Source of the DNA: Paludibacteraceae bacterium
GTDB lineage: Bacteria > Bacteroidota > Bacteroidia > Bacteroidales > Paludibacteraceae
Direction of reading: 5' to 3'
NCBI GenBank assembly: GCA_024399575.1
Contig: JAKSNT010000005.1
Coordinates: forward strand, 1 to 49,764
DNA: 49,764 nucleotides
A model generated the notes under the pieces. That model made no database searches and had not been told where the DNA came from. It was given only the letters and a program-made list of their open reading frames with translations. Shown here piece after piece: positions 1 through 8,797 of the stretch (its first letter is position 1; every line of letters starts with the position of its first letter). The translations under genes and the position numbers were made by a program.

Positions 1-71
1 CTGTGTTTAATAATTGCATGATTGCCAATGACAATAGAATGTGATTTAAGAAGGATAAATACCAAAGGCTT

Positions 72-1754
72 CTATTTGTGATAGACCTCTTTGCCTTCGA
101 TAATAGTTGCTATGACTGATGCTTCGTCGGAATGCTGCAAATCGTCCTTGAGGAAATTGAAATCTATGACAGTGAAATTTGCTACTTTGCCAAGGCAGAT
201 GGAACCAAGTTTCTTCTCCTGCTTTATAGAATATGCGGCATCAATGGTCATTGCACGTAATGCCTGTTTGCGCGAGATGGACTCAAATGAGTTGTTGGTC
301 AACGCTGATGGCAGATTTGGAAAATTCCGTGCCACTGCTGCACAGATAGTCATCGGTATATTGAGTGAATTGCGCAATGGGTAGTATGACTGGAATGCTA
401 TGCGGCATCCATAGGTGAGTATCGATTTTATAGGGTATTGCGACATTGTCCGCATTCCGAAATATTGCTTCTCTGTCTCGAAGGTTGTGGTGTCAATTGG
501 GATAGACAGTGGTTCGACAAGCGCCATGATATTGTAGTCAGCCATTTTCATTATATCATCGGGATGTATGTATTTAATAACCGAGATTGCATTGCGGCAT
601 GTCTTGATGTTGGTGATGTCCTCGGCTGTGCAAATGGCATCAAGTGCTGAATGGACAGCACCGTCGCCATTGCAGATGGCGTGGACATATAGTTCGTTCT
701 CGTTGGCGAATTTGGTTATTTTGGTCAATTTTTCGATGTTTATGTAGCCGTTGTTGCCGTAATATTGATGGTCGTCGTTGTAAGGGTCGATCATCCATGC
801 CATACGGTTCTCTGTTTCAGCGTCAACGAATACCACTACACCATTGATTTTGAAATATTCGTTTTCATAGTTTTTGGCGAGTTGAAGGAGCTCGTTGAGC
901 TCGCTGTCCATTTTTTTATCGCTGCTTATGTAATGGGTGGAATATGTGCGGAGCTGGAGCTTGCCTTCTTTTGCCAGTTCGGAATATGCGCGGATGGCAT
1001 TGTTGTTTGTGATATTGTCGCAAACTTCGGAAACGGCTGTATAGCCTTTGGAGAAAATAAGACTCTGCCATTTCAGTATGCCGTGCTTGTACTCATCTTT
1101 GGTGGGCGAGGCTTGACGATAGACATTAAAGGCTTCAATTCCCTTGATCCATCCATTTGGGTGGACAGCACTTTTTGCTTTGGTGATTTTGGTCGAATCT
1201 AATGCCTGATGTACGCCGAACTTGCACATCGCGACTGAGTTGAGCCAGATCTGATGGTTGTCGGACGAGGTCAGTATTATTGGAATTTCGTTACATATTG
1301 CGTCAAGCATTTTCGCATCAGGTTGGCAATCTTTGAGCTTCCACCCATAGCCATGGTAGATGCTGTGTCCAGGGTTGTCGAGTATATATTTTTGCATTAT
1401 ATCAACATATTGCTGCATCGTTGCAATAGTATCACTGCTGAGATCAGCTTCGATTATCATGCGTGAGGCACCGACTGTCCCATTTATGTTGGCATCAATG
1501 AACCCTGGATAGACATACGCTGAATCGTAATTGAGTATCGTTGTGGATTTACTGCAGAAGTTCAGTGCTGTGCGTGCAGGACCGACATACACTATTGTTC
1601 CATTCTTGATGCCTACTGCATCTGCAAATGGGTGGCTGTTGTCCATTGTTATCACTCTGCCAATTACGAGTTGATCAAAATATTCTCTTTTACGGCACGA
1701 AAATAACCCCAACAATATTGCAAGAGACAATAAAACGATGATGCTTCTCTTCAT
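72..1754 (-). CDS. Amidohydrolase family 3 (YtcJ-like) lipoprotein, probably non-catalytic
   Basis: A 560-residue protein with a lipoprotein signal (hydrophobic residues 5-19, lipobox LFSC with Cys20), so it is probably anchored in the envelope. The fold is that of YtcJ-like amidohydrolases: the strand-rich start, YPGFID near 82-87, a DNH..NS element near 165-172, HAI near 358, and a C-terminal LGKVANFTVID segment. The usual metal ligands are mostly gone. The HxH after PGFID is NIN (Asn89, Asn91), the carboxylated-lysine site near 308 is valine, the later His site near 395 is not His, and the SD.P aspartate near 457 is tyrosine. Only His358 is kept. I infer a binding or structural role, or a very divergent enzyme. 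The gene appears monocistronic, with its own promoter upstream. Confidence 0.8.
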   Translation of the reverse strand: MKRSIIVLLSLAILLGLFSCRKREYFDQLVIGRVITMDNSHPFADAVGIKNGTIVYVGPARTALNFCSKSTTILNYDSAYVYPGFIDANINGTVGASRMIIEADLSSDTIATMQQYVDIMQKYILDNPGHSIYHGYGWKLKDCQPDAKMLDAICNEIPIILTSSDNHQIWLNSVAMCKFGVHQALDSTKITKAKSAVHPNGWIKGIEAFNVYRQASPTKDEYKHGILKWQSLIFSKGYTAVSEVCDNITNNNAIRAYSELAKEGKLQLRTYSTHYISSDKKMDSELNELLQLAKNYENEYFKINGVVVFVDAETENRMAWMIDPYNDDHQYYGNNGYINIEKLTKITKFANENELYVHAICNGDGAVHSALDAICTAEDITNIKTCRNAISVIKYIHPDDIMKMADYNIMALVEPLSIPIDTTTFETEKQYFGMRTMSQYPIKSILTYGCRIAFQSYYPLRNSLNIPMTICAAVARNFPNLPSALTNNSFESISRKQALRAMTIDAAYSIKQEKKLGSICLGKVANFTVIDFNFLKDDLQHSDEASVIATIIEGKEVYHK

Positions 1755-1823
1755 ATTCTAAAAATTAGATATCTAATAATAAGGAATTTATGTATTAAAT
1801 GTAATTTTGCAAAATACCAATTG

Positions 1824-1855
1824 CAAAGTTATATTTTTTTGTCGGAACTGACAAA
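1824..1855 (-). promoter_or_regulatory. Bacteroides-type promoter of the amidohydrolase-like gene
   Basis: Reading on the minus strand, TTTG (1852-1855) is followed after 20 bases by TAACTTTG (1824-1831). Both boxes match the -33/-7 consensus of Bacteroidota primary sigma promoters. The predicted transcript begins about 65 bases before the ATG at 1754. Confidence 0.7.
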
Positions 1856-1875
1856 CTTTTTTGCACGTTTGTTTG

Positions 1876-1911
1876 AAAAAAAATACGCCAACACAAAAGT
1901 GTCAGCGTATT
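1876..1911 (-). terminator. Intrinsic terminator of pckA
   Basis: On the minus strand AATACGC pairs with GCGTATT, with inner ACAC/GTGT pairs around a TTTT loop, and a run of eight T follows. It lies 21 bases past the pckA stop codon. Confidence 0.8.
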
Positions 1912-1932
1912 CTCTCTTTCCAATAGAATTAT

Positions 1933-3531
1933 TTAGAGTTTCGGACCTGCTTTTACAAGTGATTTGCCGAGCTCGTTGCCTTCGAATTTATGGAAATTAT
2001 TGATAAATCGTCCGGCAAGATCTTTCGCTTTAACCTCCCATTCTGCTGACGATTGGTATGTGTCGCGAGGATCGAGAATTTTGGTATCGACTCCTGGCAG
2101 TTCGGTAGGGACAACGAAGTCAAACATTGGGATTGTCTTTGTCGATGCACGGTCAATCGAACCATTGAGTATGGCATCAATGATGCCGCGGGTATCCTTG
2201 ATAGAAATGCGTTTGCCTGTTCCGTTCCAACCAGTATTGACCAGATAGGCTGTTGCTCCAGACTGTTTCATCCTCTTGACGAGTTCTTCTCCGTATTTTG
2301 TCGGGTGAAGAGAAAGGAATGCAGCACCGAAACATGCCGAGAACGTAGGAGTAGGTTCGGTGATTCCACGTTCTGTCCCAGCCAGTTTTGCTGTAAAACC
2401 ACTGAGGAAATAGTACTGTGTCTGTTCTGGTGAAAGAATTGATACAGGAGGAAGTACACCGAAGGCATCTGCCGAAAGGAAAATCACCTTGCGTGCTGCA
2501 GGGGCTTTCGAAACAGGCTTGACGATGTTGTCTATGTGGTAGATAGGGTAGGATACGCGTGTGTTCTCGGTGACACTCTTATCCGCAAAATCAATCTTAC
2601 CCGAAGCATCGACAGTGACGTTTTCAAGGAGGGCATCGCGACGGATGGCATTGTATATGTCAGGCTCGCTCTCTTTGTCGAGGTTGATGACTTTGGCATA
2701 GCAGCCTCCTTCGAAATTGAAGATTCCGTCATCGTCCCAACCGTGTTCATCGTCACCGATGAGCGCACGTTTAGGGTCGGTGGAAAGAGTGGTCTTGCCT
2801 GTGCCTGAGAGCCCGAAGAAGATTGCCGTCTCGCCTTTGGAATTGGTATTGGCAGAGCAGTGCATTGCGGCAATGCCTTTCAGCGGGAGGAGGTAGTTCA
2901 TGATTGAGAACATGCCTTTCTTCATTTCGCCACCATACCATGTGTTGATAATGACTTGCTCACGCGACGTGAGGTTGAACACTACGGCTGTCTCAGAGTT
3001 GAGACCGAGTTCTTTATAATTGTTGACTTTTGCCTTTGAAGCAGTATATACGGTGAAGTCCGGTTCCCCAAAATCTTTCATCTCTTCGTCAGTGGGACGG
3101 ATGAACATGTTGCGGACAAAATGTGCCTGCCAGGCAACTTCCATGATGAAACGTACTTTCAGACGAGTCGATGGGTTCGCTCCACAGAATGCATCGACAA
3201 CGAACAGACGTTTGCCTGAGAGCTCGCGGACGGCAATCTCCTTCAGAGCGTGCCATGTTTCGACTGAGACTGGTTTATTGTCGTTTTTGTATTCGTCGGA
3301 AGTCCACCATACGGTGTTGCGGCTGACATCGTCCATGACAAAAAATTTGTCCTTTGGCGAACGCCCTGTGTAGATGCCTGTCATGACGTTGACAGCGCCA
3401 AGCTCGGTCAGAGTCCCTTTTTCATACCCTGTTAGTCCGGCTTTTGTCTCCTCTTCATAAAGTGTATCGTACGAAGGATTGTAGATGATTTCCTTTACAT
3501 CGCAGATACCATATCTCTCTAAATTTGTCAT
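1933..3531 (-). CDS. pckA: ATP-dependent phosphoenolpyruvate carboxykinase
   Basis: A 532-residue cytoplasmic enzyme that interconverts oxaloacetate plus ATP with PEP, CO2 and ADP. In gut Bacteroidota it usually runs toward oxaloacetate, fixing CO2 for the fumarate/succinate route. The P-loop [11 protein letters not shown] is near residues 240-250, followed by the kinase-2 segment [12 protein letters not shown] with the metal-binding aspartates. [10 protein letters not shown] near residue 55 is the substrate-binding region. Length is normal for the family. Only 4 bases separate its ATG from the rprY stop codon, and I see no promoter between them, so co-transcription with the rprXY two-component genes is likely. 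A strong terminator follows. Confidence 0.97.
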   Translation of the reverse strand: MTNLERYGICDVKEIIYNPSYDTLYEEETKAGLTGYEKGTLTELGAVNVMTGIYTGRSPKDKFFVMDDVSRNTVWWTSDEYKNDNKPVSVETWHALKEIAVRELSGKRLFVVDAFCGANPSTRLKVRFIMEVAWQAHFVRNMFIRPTDEEMKDFGEPDFTVYTASKAKVNNYKELGLNSETAVVFNLTSREQVIINTWYGGEMKKGMFSIMNYLLPLKGIAAMHCSANTNSKGETAIFFGLSGTGKTTLSTDPKRALIGDDEHGWDDDGIFNFEGGCYAKVINLDKESEPDIYNAIRRDALLENVTVDASGKIDFADKSVTENTRVSYPIYHIDNIVKPVSKAPAARKVIFLSADAFGVLPPVSILSPEQTQYYFLSGFTAKLAGTERGITEPTPTFSACFGAAFLSLHPTKYGEELVKRMKQSGATAYLVNTGWNGTGKRISIKDTRGIIDAILNGSIDRASTKTIPMFDFVVPTELPGVDTKILDPRDTYQSSAEWEVKAKDLAGRFINNFHKFEGNELGKSLVKAGPKL

Positions 3532-3535
3532 TGCT

Positions 3536-4228
3536 TTATTTGTTAGGTATTACAAGTTTATAGCCTTTGCCGTGGATGTTGATGATTTCTATATCGGAAT
3601 CGGCACGAAGGATTTTGCGTAATTTAGTGATGTAAACATCCATCGAACGTGCGTTGAAGTAGTTGTCTTCCAGCCAGATGGATTTTAGCGCAAACTGACG
3701 TTCAAGTATGCTGTTGGCATTCTGGACGAGCAGAAGGAGCAACTCGCACTCCTTGGTCGTAAGCTTGATGGTCCTGTCGGCTGAAGTAATGGTTTGCTTT
3801 TGCGAGTCGAAAACCAGTGAACCAAGACGGAATTCACTTTCGTTCGAAGTGTGTTTGCCAGAAACGCGGCGGAGTATTGCCTCAATGCGAAAAAGAAGTT
3901 CTTCCATCGAGAAAGGCTTTGTAATGTAATCATCAGCACCGATTTTGAAACCTTCAAGGATGTCTTCCTTCAGCGATTTGGCAGTCAGGAAAACGATAGG
4001 AACGATACTGTTGATTTTTCTGATGTCTTGTGCAAGGGCGAAACCATCTTTTTTAGGCATCATGACATCAAGAATGCACATGTCGAATTTCTCGTCAAGA
4101 AAAGAATGGTAGCCTGTTTCCCCATCAGGCATGAGGGTGACATCGTAGTTTTTAACTTGAAGATACTCTTTAAGCAACATGCCAAGATTTTCGTCATCTT
4201 CGCAGAGAAGAATTTTAGTTTTTTCCAT
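3536..4228 (-). CDS. rprY: OmpR-family response regulator RprY
   Basis: A 230-residue DNA-binding response regulator. The receiver domain (about 1-120) has the acidic pair in LLCEDDE, the phosphoacceptor Asp in [12 protein letters not shown], and the Lys of YITKPFS. A winged-helix output domain follows (about 130-228) with the [12 protein letters not shown] recognition region and [10 protein letters not shown] wing. The whole protein closely resembles RprY of Bacteroides fragilis from memory. It lies 22 bases after the kinase gene and 4 bases before pckA, so it is the middle gene of the probable rprX-rprY-pckA operon. Confidence 0.93.
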   Translation of the reverse strand: MEKTKILLCEDDENLGMLLKEYLQVKNYDVTLMPDGETGYHSFLDEKFDMCILDVMMPKKDGFALAQDIRKINSIVPIVFLTAKSLKEDILEGFKIGADDYITKPFSMEELLFRIEAILRRVSGKHTSNESEFRLGSLVFDSQKQTITSADRTIKLTTKECELLLLLVQNANSILERQFALKSIWLEDNYFNARSMDVYITKLRKILRADSDIEIINIHGKGYKLVIPNK

Positions 4229-4250
4229 AATTTATTAGTATAATGTTTGA

Positions 4251-5792
4251 TTATTTTTCTTTGTATATAGGCAGGGATATGGTGAATTTTGTACCTATAG
4301 AAAGCTCGGATTCTGCTGTTATTGTGCCGTTGTGGCGTTTCACCATGTTGTGAACGTATGCCAATCCAAGACCGAATCCTTTGATGTCGTGGCGGTCGCC
4401 TGTGGATACCCGATAGTATTTTTCGAATATGTGTTTCAGAGAGGACTTGTCGATGCCTATGCCATTGTCTGAGATTTCGATAATCAGATTTTCCATTTCA
4501 TTGTGGGTCTTGATTTCGATGATCAGAGGGCGTTCGGGTGACGAATATTTCACCGCATTATCCATCAGGTTGAATATTATATTGGTGAAATGCATGTCAT
4601 CAACCTCGGCAATTGCATCGGAGGCTTTCAAGTCGGTTTTCAATACGCCTGAGTGTGTGTTCTCTACCTTTATTGCGAAGCTTTCGGTGACGCGCTGGAT
4701 AAGGTCGTTGATGTCTGTCGGTATCAGTTTGAGACTCGAACGGTCCTTGTCGAGAATTGATGTTTGCAACACTGTGTCAATGAGCAGGACAAGACGTTTC
4801 GATTCTTGGCTGATTGTCGTGGACATACGTTTTACCATGTCGTCTGATTTTATGACGGAAGGGTCGGACAGCATTTGCGAGGCGAGCGAAATGGATGCAA
4901 CAGGGGTTTTCAACTCGTGGGTCATATTGCGAACGAAATTGTTCTGGATTTCAGCCAGACGTTGTTCGCTAAGCAGATACATCATTGTCCATACACATAA
5001 TATAAGCAATAGTGTCATTGCAATGACGAAAGGAATAATCAGTCTGAGATGCTCGAAAAAGAAGGTCTGTTTATTGGAAAAACGTACTACCAAATCGTAT
5101 GTCTGCTGACTTGGTTCGCTGGCGAACAACTTTTCTTTGTAGCATTCGTCGTCGATGGTAAACGAAGGCTCGCCTATTCGATATATGCAGCCACTGTTGC
5201 GAGATGCAATGGCAAAATTGAAATCGAGCTTGATGCCGTTTGCGGAAAGATTTTCGGTCAGAATGTTCCGAAGCTCTATCGGGTCTATTCTGTCAGTAAT
5301 CAATCCTGTCATGTTGTTGTATCTGCGCCGTGCGAAAATCGACAACATCAGGTTGTGTGTTTTTTCGACATACGAACTGTTCCGTTTCATGGTCTCTTGA
5401 GCAGTGGCGGAAATGGATGTGTTAATTTGTCTGTGGTGAGGTGGTGGCAAACGGAAATCTTCGAAATTTGGAGATGGTTTGACAGGCCCTATGTCGAATA
5501 TTGAGTTGATATCGCCTTCGTTGTATTTGCTGAGCAATTCTTTGGCTTGCTGAGCATCCGGAGTGTTACCGTTCGCTATTTCGTCGATTATCTTGATGAC
5601 TTCTTGCTCGTCAAGTGTTTTTGCAGTCTGTTGCATTGCTCGTCTGACGGAATTGTCGAACTGTGTATTGAGAAGTTCGGTGGTCTGACGGAGATAAAAA
5701 ATCTGGATTATTACAAGTGATATGTACGCAGCAGCCATTAGACCGACGGCAATACGTACTATTATTTTTTTGTTAAACTTGAAGTTTTTCAT
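4251..5792 (-). CDS. rprX: Membrane sensor histidine kinase RprX
   Basis: A 513-residue sensor kinase. One membrane helix lies near residues 10-33, then a periplasmic sensor region of about 215 residues, then a second helix near 248-273. The cytoplasmic part holds the H-box NMTHELKTPVAS (phosphorylated His near 290), an N-box with LMDNAVKYSS, and ATP-lid motifs ISDNGIGI and GFGLGLAYV. It should phosphorylate RprY encoded 22 bases downstream. The periplasmic domain has no family I recognise and is Pro/Gln-rich around residues 100-130. The ligand is unknown. Confidence 0.92.
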   Translation of the reverse strand: MKNFKFNKKIIVRIAVGLMAAAYISLVIIQIFYLRQTTELLNTQFDNSVRRAMQQTAKTLDEQEVIKIIDEIANGNTPDAQQAKELLSKYNEGDINSIFDIGPVKPSPNFEDFRLPPPHHRQINTSISATAQETMKRNSSYVEKTHNLMLSIFARRRYNNMTGLITDRIDPIELRNILTENLSANGIKLDFNFAIASRNSGCIYRIGEPSFTIDDECYKEKLFASEPSQQTYDLVVRFSNKQTFFFEHLRLIIPFVIAMTLLLILCVWTMMYLLSEQRLAEIQNNFVRNMTHELKTPVASISLASQMLSDPSVIKSDDMVKRMSTTISQESKRLVLLIDTVLQTSILDKDRSSLKLIPTDINDLIQRVTESFAIKVENTHSGVLKTDLKASDAIAEVDDMHFTNIIFNLMDNAVKYSSPERPLIIEIKTHNEMENLIIEISDNGIGIDKSSLKHIFEKYYRVSTGDRHDIKGFGLGLAYVHNMVKRHNGTITAESELSIGTKFTISLPIYKEK

Positions 5793-5839
5793 ACATCAAA
5801 CAAATAGTCTGGCATCATGTGATGACGAATTTAGCGATG

Positions 5840-5871
5840 CAAAGGTATGGGTTTTTTCTGAAACGACCAAA
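5840..5871 (-). promoter_or_regulatory. Promoter of the rprX-rprY-pckA operon
   Basis: On the minus strand TTTG (5868-5871), 20 bases, TACCTTTG (5840-5847). Both boxes match the Bacteroidota consensus. The transcript would start about 45 bases before the rprX ATG. Confidence 0.75.
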
Positions 5872-5937
5872 TGTTTAATGTAAAAATTTAGTTAAAAATT
5901 TTTATGTTGGCATATATTTAATATAAAATCGAAGGTT

Positions 5938-6411
5938 TTATACTCTGAAAGTATAAAATTTTTGCATTACGAAACTGAATATTACTGTGATGAAAGTGGT
6001 AATCATTTTTGATGGTGTGGGGTAGAATCCACAATAATCGACAAACAGTTTCAGACATAAATAGTTGATAATGATATTAGCAAAAACTACGGAAATATAG
6101 CGAATCAACTGAGTCTGGCCTTTAATTTGAGAACCAGTGAAACTGATGTATTTGGCGAGCCAGAAACCAGTCAGCAGAGTGATTGGAAACACTACAATGA
6201 ATGACGCAATGTGCGGACTGATAGCTATAAACCCAAGGTCAATGATGTTGTGGCAGAATACAAAATTGTAGAAAATGAAGTAAAGTACCCAGTCGAGTAC
6301 CATATTTGCACCACCTGAAATTCCATAACGGAATATCTGTTCTGGAATGATACGACTGAAAGGACTGTAACATAAGTCAATGATTTTCAGTAAGAAATTT
6401 TGTAATGTCAT
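5938..6411 (-). CDS. GtrA-family small membrane protein
   Basis: A 157-residue membrane protein with about four hydrophobic helices, starting with an IFRYGISGG segment and ending in MQKFYTFRV, as usual in the GtrA/DPMS family. Members are linked to moving lipid-linked sugars or to sugar modification of surface polymers; the substrate here is unknown. I start it at the ATG at 6411 (MTLQNFLL). The longer reading frame to 6477 begins at a TTG that lies inside the TATATTTG -7 box, so it would not be transcribed. No glycosyltransferase gene is adjacent. Confidence 0.82.
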   Translation of the reverse strand: MTLQNFLLKIIDLCYSPFSRIIPEQIFRYGISGGANMVLDWVLYFIFYNFVFCHNIIDLGFIAISPHIASFIVVFPITLLTGFWLAKYISFTGSQIKGQTQLIRYISVVFANIIINYLCLKLFVDYCGFYPTPSKMITTFITVIFSFVMQKFYTFRV

Positions 6412-6425
6412 TAGTTGTAAATTTA

Positions 6426-6457
6426 TTTGGTGGTTTAAGAAAAAATGCCTAATTTTG
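6426..6457 (+). promoter_or_regulatory. Promoter of ksgA
   Basis: TTTG at 6426-6429, 20 bases, then TAATTTTG at 6450-6457, a full match to the Bacteroidota consensus. It faces the oppositely directed gtrA -7 box at 6474-6481. Confidence 0.7.
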
Positions 6458-6473
6458 CATTTTGAAAATTTCT

Positions 6474-6481
6474 GCAAATAT
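6474..6481 (-). promoter_or_regulatory. -7 box of the GtrA-family gene
   Basis: TATATTTG on the minus strand matches TAnnTTTG. No TTTG occurs at the expected -33 position, so the promoter is supported by one box only. Confidence 0.45.
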
Positions 6482-6501
6482 ACAACTTTTTTCTGATACG
6501 G

Positions 6502-7266
6502 ATGGAGGTTCGGGCAAAGAAATATTTAGGTCAGCATTTTTTGACAGATATGAGTGTGGCAAAGGCTATAGCCGAGACTTTACCTGTTGATAATGAAATG
6601 CCTGTATTGGAAGTTGGTCCAGGTATGGGTATGCTGACACAATTCCTGACAGCTGCATTCGGTAATCGTTTGACCGCAGTCGAAGTCGATGGAGAATCGG
6701 TTGATTATTTGCACGGCAAATGGCCTGAATTACGTGTAGTGGCTGGCGATTTCCTGAAAATAAATCTCAAGGAAATGTATGGGGATTCGAAATTCATGGT
6801 GATTGGCAACTATCCTTATAACATTTCGTCGCAGATATTTTTCAAGGTCCTTGAAAACAGGAACCAGATTCCGGTATGTTCGGGAATGATTCAAAAGGAG
6901 GTTGCGGAACGTATTGCTGCTGCTCCTGGCTCGAAAATATACGGCATCACATCGGTGCTGCTTCAGGCTTTTTACGATATCGAGTATGTTATGACAGTGC
7001 ATGAAAACGTTTTCAATCCTCCTCCGAAGGTGAAATCTGCCGTCATACGAATGACGCGTAACGACAGGGAAAGTCTGGGGTGTGACGAGGAGATGTTCAT
7101 CAGAATAGTCAAGACTGCTTTCAATCAGAGACGTAAAACAATGCGTAATTCGCTTCGTCCGTTGCTTGATGACAAGATAATTGATTCTGATATATTCAAT
7201 TCGCGACCGGAAAATTTGTCGGTTGACGGATTTGTCAATCTGACCAATATTATTTCTGGTAAGTAA
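6502..7266 (+). CDS. ksgA: 16S rRNA (adenine1518/1519-N6)-dimethyltransferase KsgA
   Basis: A 254-residue enzyme that dimethylates two adjacent adenines in helix 45 of 16S rRNA during 30S maturation, using SAM. The N-terminus KKYLGQHFLTD is the family signature. SAM motif I is VLEVGPGMGMLT, and the catalytic motif IV is GNYPYNIS, the family's N-[IL/Y]-PY form. The C-terminal helical domain has FNQRRKTMRNSL. Start ATG and length are normal. corA follows 21 bases downstream without a visible promoter, so the two may be co-transcribed. Confidence 0.97.
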   Translation: MEVRAKKYLGQHFLTDMSVAKAIAETLPVDNEMPVLEVGPGMGMLTQFLTAAFGNRLTAVEVDGESVDYLHGKWPELRVVAGDFLKINLKEMYGDSKFMVIGNYPYNISSQIFFKVLENRNQIPVCSGMIQKEVAERIAAAPGSKIYGITSVLLQAFYDIEYVMTVHENVFNPPPKVKSAVIRMTRNDRESLGCDEEMFIRIVKTAFNQRRKTMRNSLRPLLDDKIIDSDIFNSRPENLSVDGFVNLTNIISGK

Positions 7267-7287
7267 ATGATTAATAACGTGTGAATT

Positions 7288-8235
7288 ATGTCGGAACTAA
7301 GAATATTCTATAAAGAAAGCGGACGTATCAAAATATCGAAAGAGCTCGATACGTTGCGTGATGTAGAGCAGAATAATCTACTGTGGATTGATTTGAATGA
7401 TGTTGAGGTCAATGTGGAGAGCGAATTGGAACAATTCCTCAAAATCTATATCCAGGAAGAAGAGGAAATGGAAGAGATTGAGATGTCGTCGAGATATATG
7501 GAGACTGTTGACAGCATTGTTGCAAATTCAAATTTCCTGCTTGACAATTTTGAGGAAGAGTCTGTGTCTTTCATTATAAAAAACAATATACTCGTGACTG
7601 TCCATAATCAGGAACTCCGTTCGTTTAACGAGACTGTCAAAAAGATATTTGCCAATCCGAGGAATTATCCAACTGGCTTTTATGTGCTTGTGGCATTGCT
7701 GGAAACACGAGTAGATTACGATGCAGACATGATTGAGGATATGACGCGCGAGGTGACGGAACTTTCAAAACGATTGAAAGACGATGATGACGTTTCAGAT
7801 GATATCTTGATAAGCATAAAAGAGTTGCAGGAGAAAACAATGCTTATCAGGGAAAATATAGTGGATAAGAGCCGTGTATGTTCGAATATGTTGCGAAGCG
7901 AATTGCTGCCAGCAGATGCAAAGGTGAAACTGACAATAATATTGAAGGATATAAATTCATTGTTCGAGCATACTCGTTTTTCGTTTGATAGGCTTGAGTA
8001 TCTGCAGGATACGTTCCTTGGTCTCGTCAATATCCAGCAGAACAAGATTATCAAGATATTCACTATAGTCAGCGTGATATTCCTGCCTCCAACACTCATA
8101 GCGAGCATGTATGGCATGAATTTCGAGAATATGCCTGAACTTGGTTGGCAATTTGGTTACCCTTTTGCTTTAGGACTGATGGTACTTACTGTATTGATAA
8201 TATTATTTATTTTCAAACTTAAAAAATGGTTATAG
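7288..8235 (+). CDS. corA: CorA-family magnesium/cobalt transporter
   Basis: A 315-residue inner-membrane channel subunit. The first 250 residues are a charged cytoplasmic funnel with long helices. Two C-terminal membrane helices follow, and the selectivity motif YGMN, extended as FENMPEL, sits between them. It ends in a short basic tail (KLKKWL). The family forms pentamers that admit Mg2+ and sometimes Co2+ or Ni2+. It follows ksgA closely and its stop codon lies 2 bases before the next ATG. Confidence 0.93.
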   Translation: MSELRIFYKESGRIKISKELDTLRDVEQNNLLWIDLNDVEVNVESELEQFLKIYIQEEEEMEEIEMSSRYMETVDSIVANSNFLLDNFEEESVSFIIKNNILVTVHNQELRSFNETVKKIFANPRNYPTGFYVLVALLETRVDYDADMIEDMTREVTELSKRLKDDDDVSDDILISIKELQEKTMLIRENIVDKSRVCSNMLRSELLPADAKVKLTIILKDINSLFEHTRFSFDRLEYLQDTFLGLVNIQQNKIIKIFTIVSVIFLPPTLIASMYGMNFENMPELGWQFGYPFALGLMVLTVLIILFIFKLKKWL

Positions 8236-8237
8236 TC

Positions 8238-8741
8238 ATGAAAAGAATTATTTTAGTTGCCGTAATGGCATTGGTTTGTGTTGGTTATGCAGTTGCACAA
8301 CCAAGGGCAATTGGTGCGCGCCTTGGATGGGGAGTGGCATTTTCTTATGAACATTCACTCGGGAACAACATGTTGTCGCTCGATGTTGATGCACCTGGTT
8401 TTGACGGTATTGGTGCGGCTGTTACGTATGACTGGATTAATCCTTTTGGTACGGCAGTGCCATGGAATCATCGTGGCGAGTGGAATTGGTATATGGGCGT
8501 AGGTGCAAGTGGCGGTTTCCGCTGGGGCGGTGTCGTTAATAACAATGCTGTGCATCGCAGCTATGTAGGTGCCGCTGGCAGAATAGGAATTGAATATAAT
8601 TTCTGGGTTCCTGTTCAATTGTCATTGGATTGGCGTCCTACGTTAGGCATCGGTATGGACTATGGTGCAAACAACGTTTATTTTTATAGAGATGGACTCT
8701 ATGTCGGTTCTATTTCATTAGGCATCAGATATAAATTCTAA
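8238..8741 (+). CDS. Small outer-membrane beta-barrel-like protein
   Basis: A 167-residue exported protein. A Sec signal (MKRIILVAVMALVCVGYAVAQ) ends near Ala20-Gln21. The mature part alternates aromatic and glycine-rich strands and ends in ISLGIRYKF, with the terminal Phe typical of proteins inserted by BAM. I predict an eight-strand barrel of unknown function. I use the ATG at 8238 because it begins the signal peptide; an in-frame ATG at 8226 overlaps the corA stop and adds only four residues. A terminator hairpin follows. Confidence 0.75.
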   Translation: MKRIILVAVMALVCVGYAVAQPRAIGARLGWGVAFSYEHSLGNNMLSLDVDAPGFDGIGAAVTYDWINPFGTAVPWNHRGEWNWYMGVGASGGFRWGGVVNNNAVHRSYVGAAGRIGIEYNFWVPVQLSLDWRPTLGIGMDYGANNVYFYRDGLYVGSISLGIRYKF

Positions 8742-8745
8742 TATA

Positions 8746-8788
8746 ATGGAAGAGGTGCTTTAGCGAGGCATCTCTTCCATTTCCTTAT
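8746..8788 (+). terminator. Intrinsic terminator after the small outer-membrane protein
   Basis: A 13-base stem (8746-8758 with 8768-8780, one G-U pair) around a 9-base loop, followed by TTTCCTTATT. It separates the ksgA-corA group from the porin operon. Confidence 0.65.
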
Positions 8789-8797
8789 TGTCAGATA

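Noticed and set aside
4429-5109. Plus-strand frame of 226 codons
   Set aside because: It is antisense to rprX, with no promoter, signal or recognisable domain.
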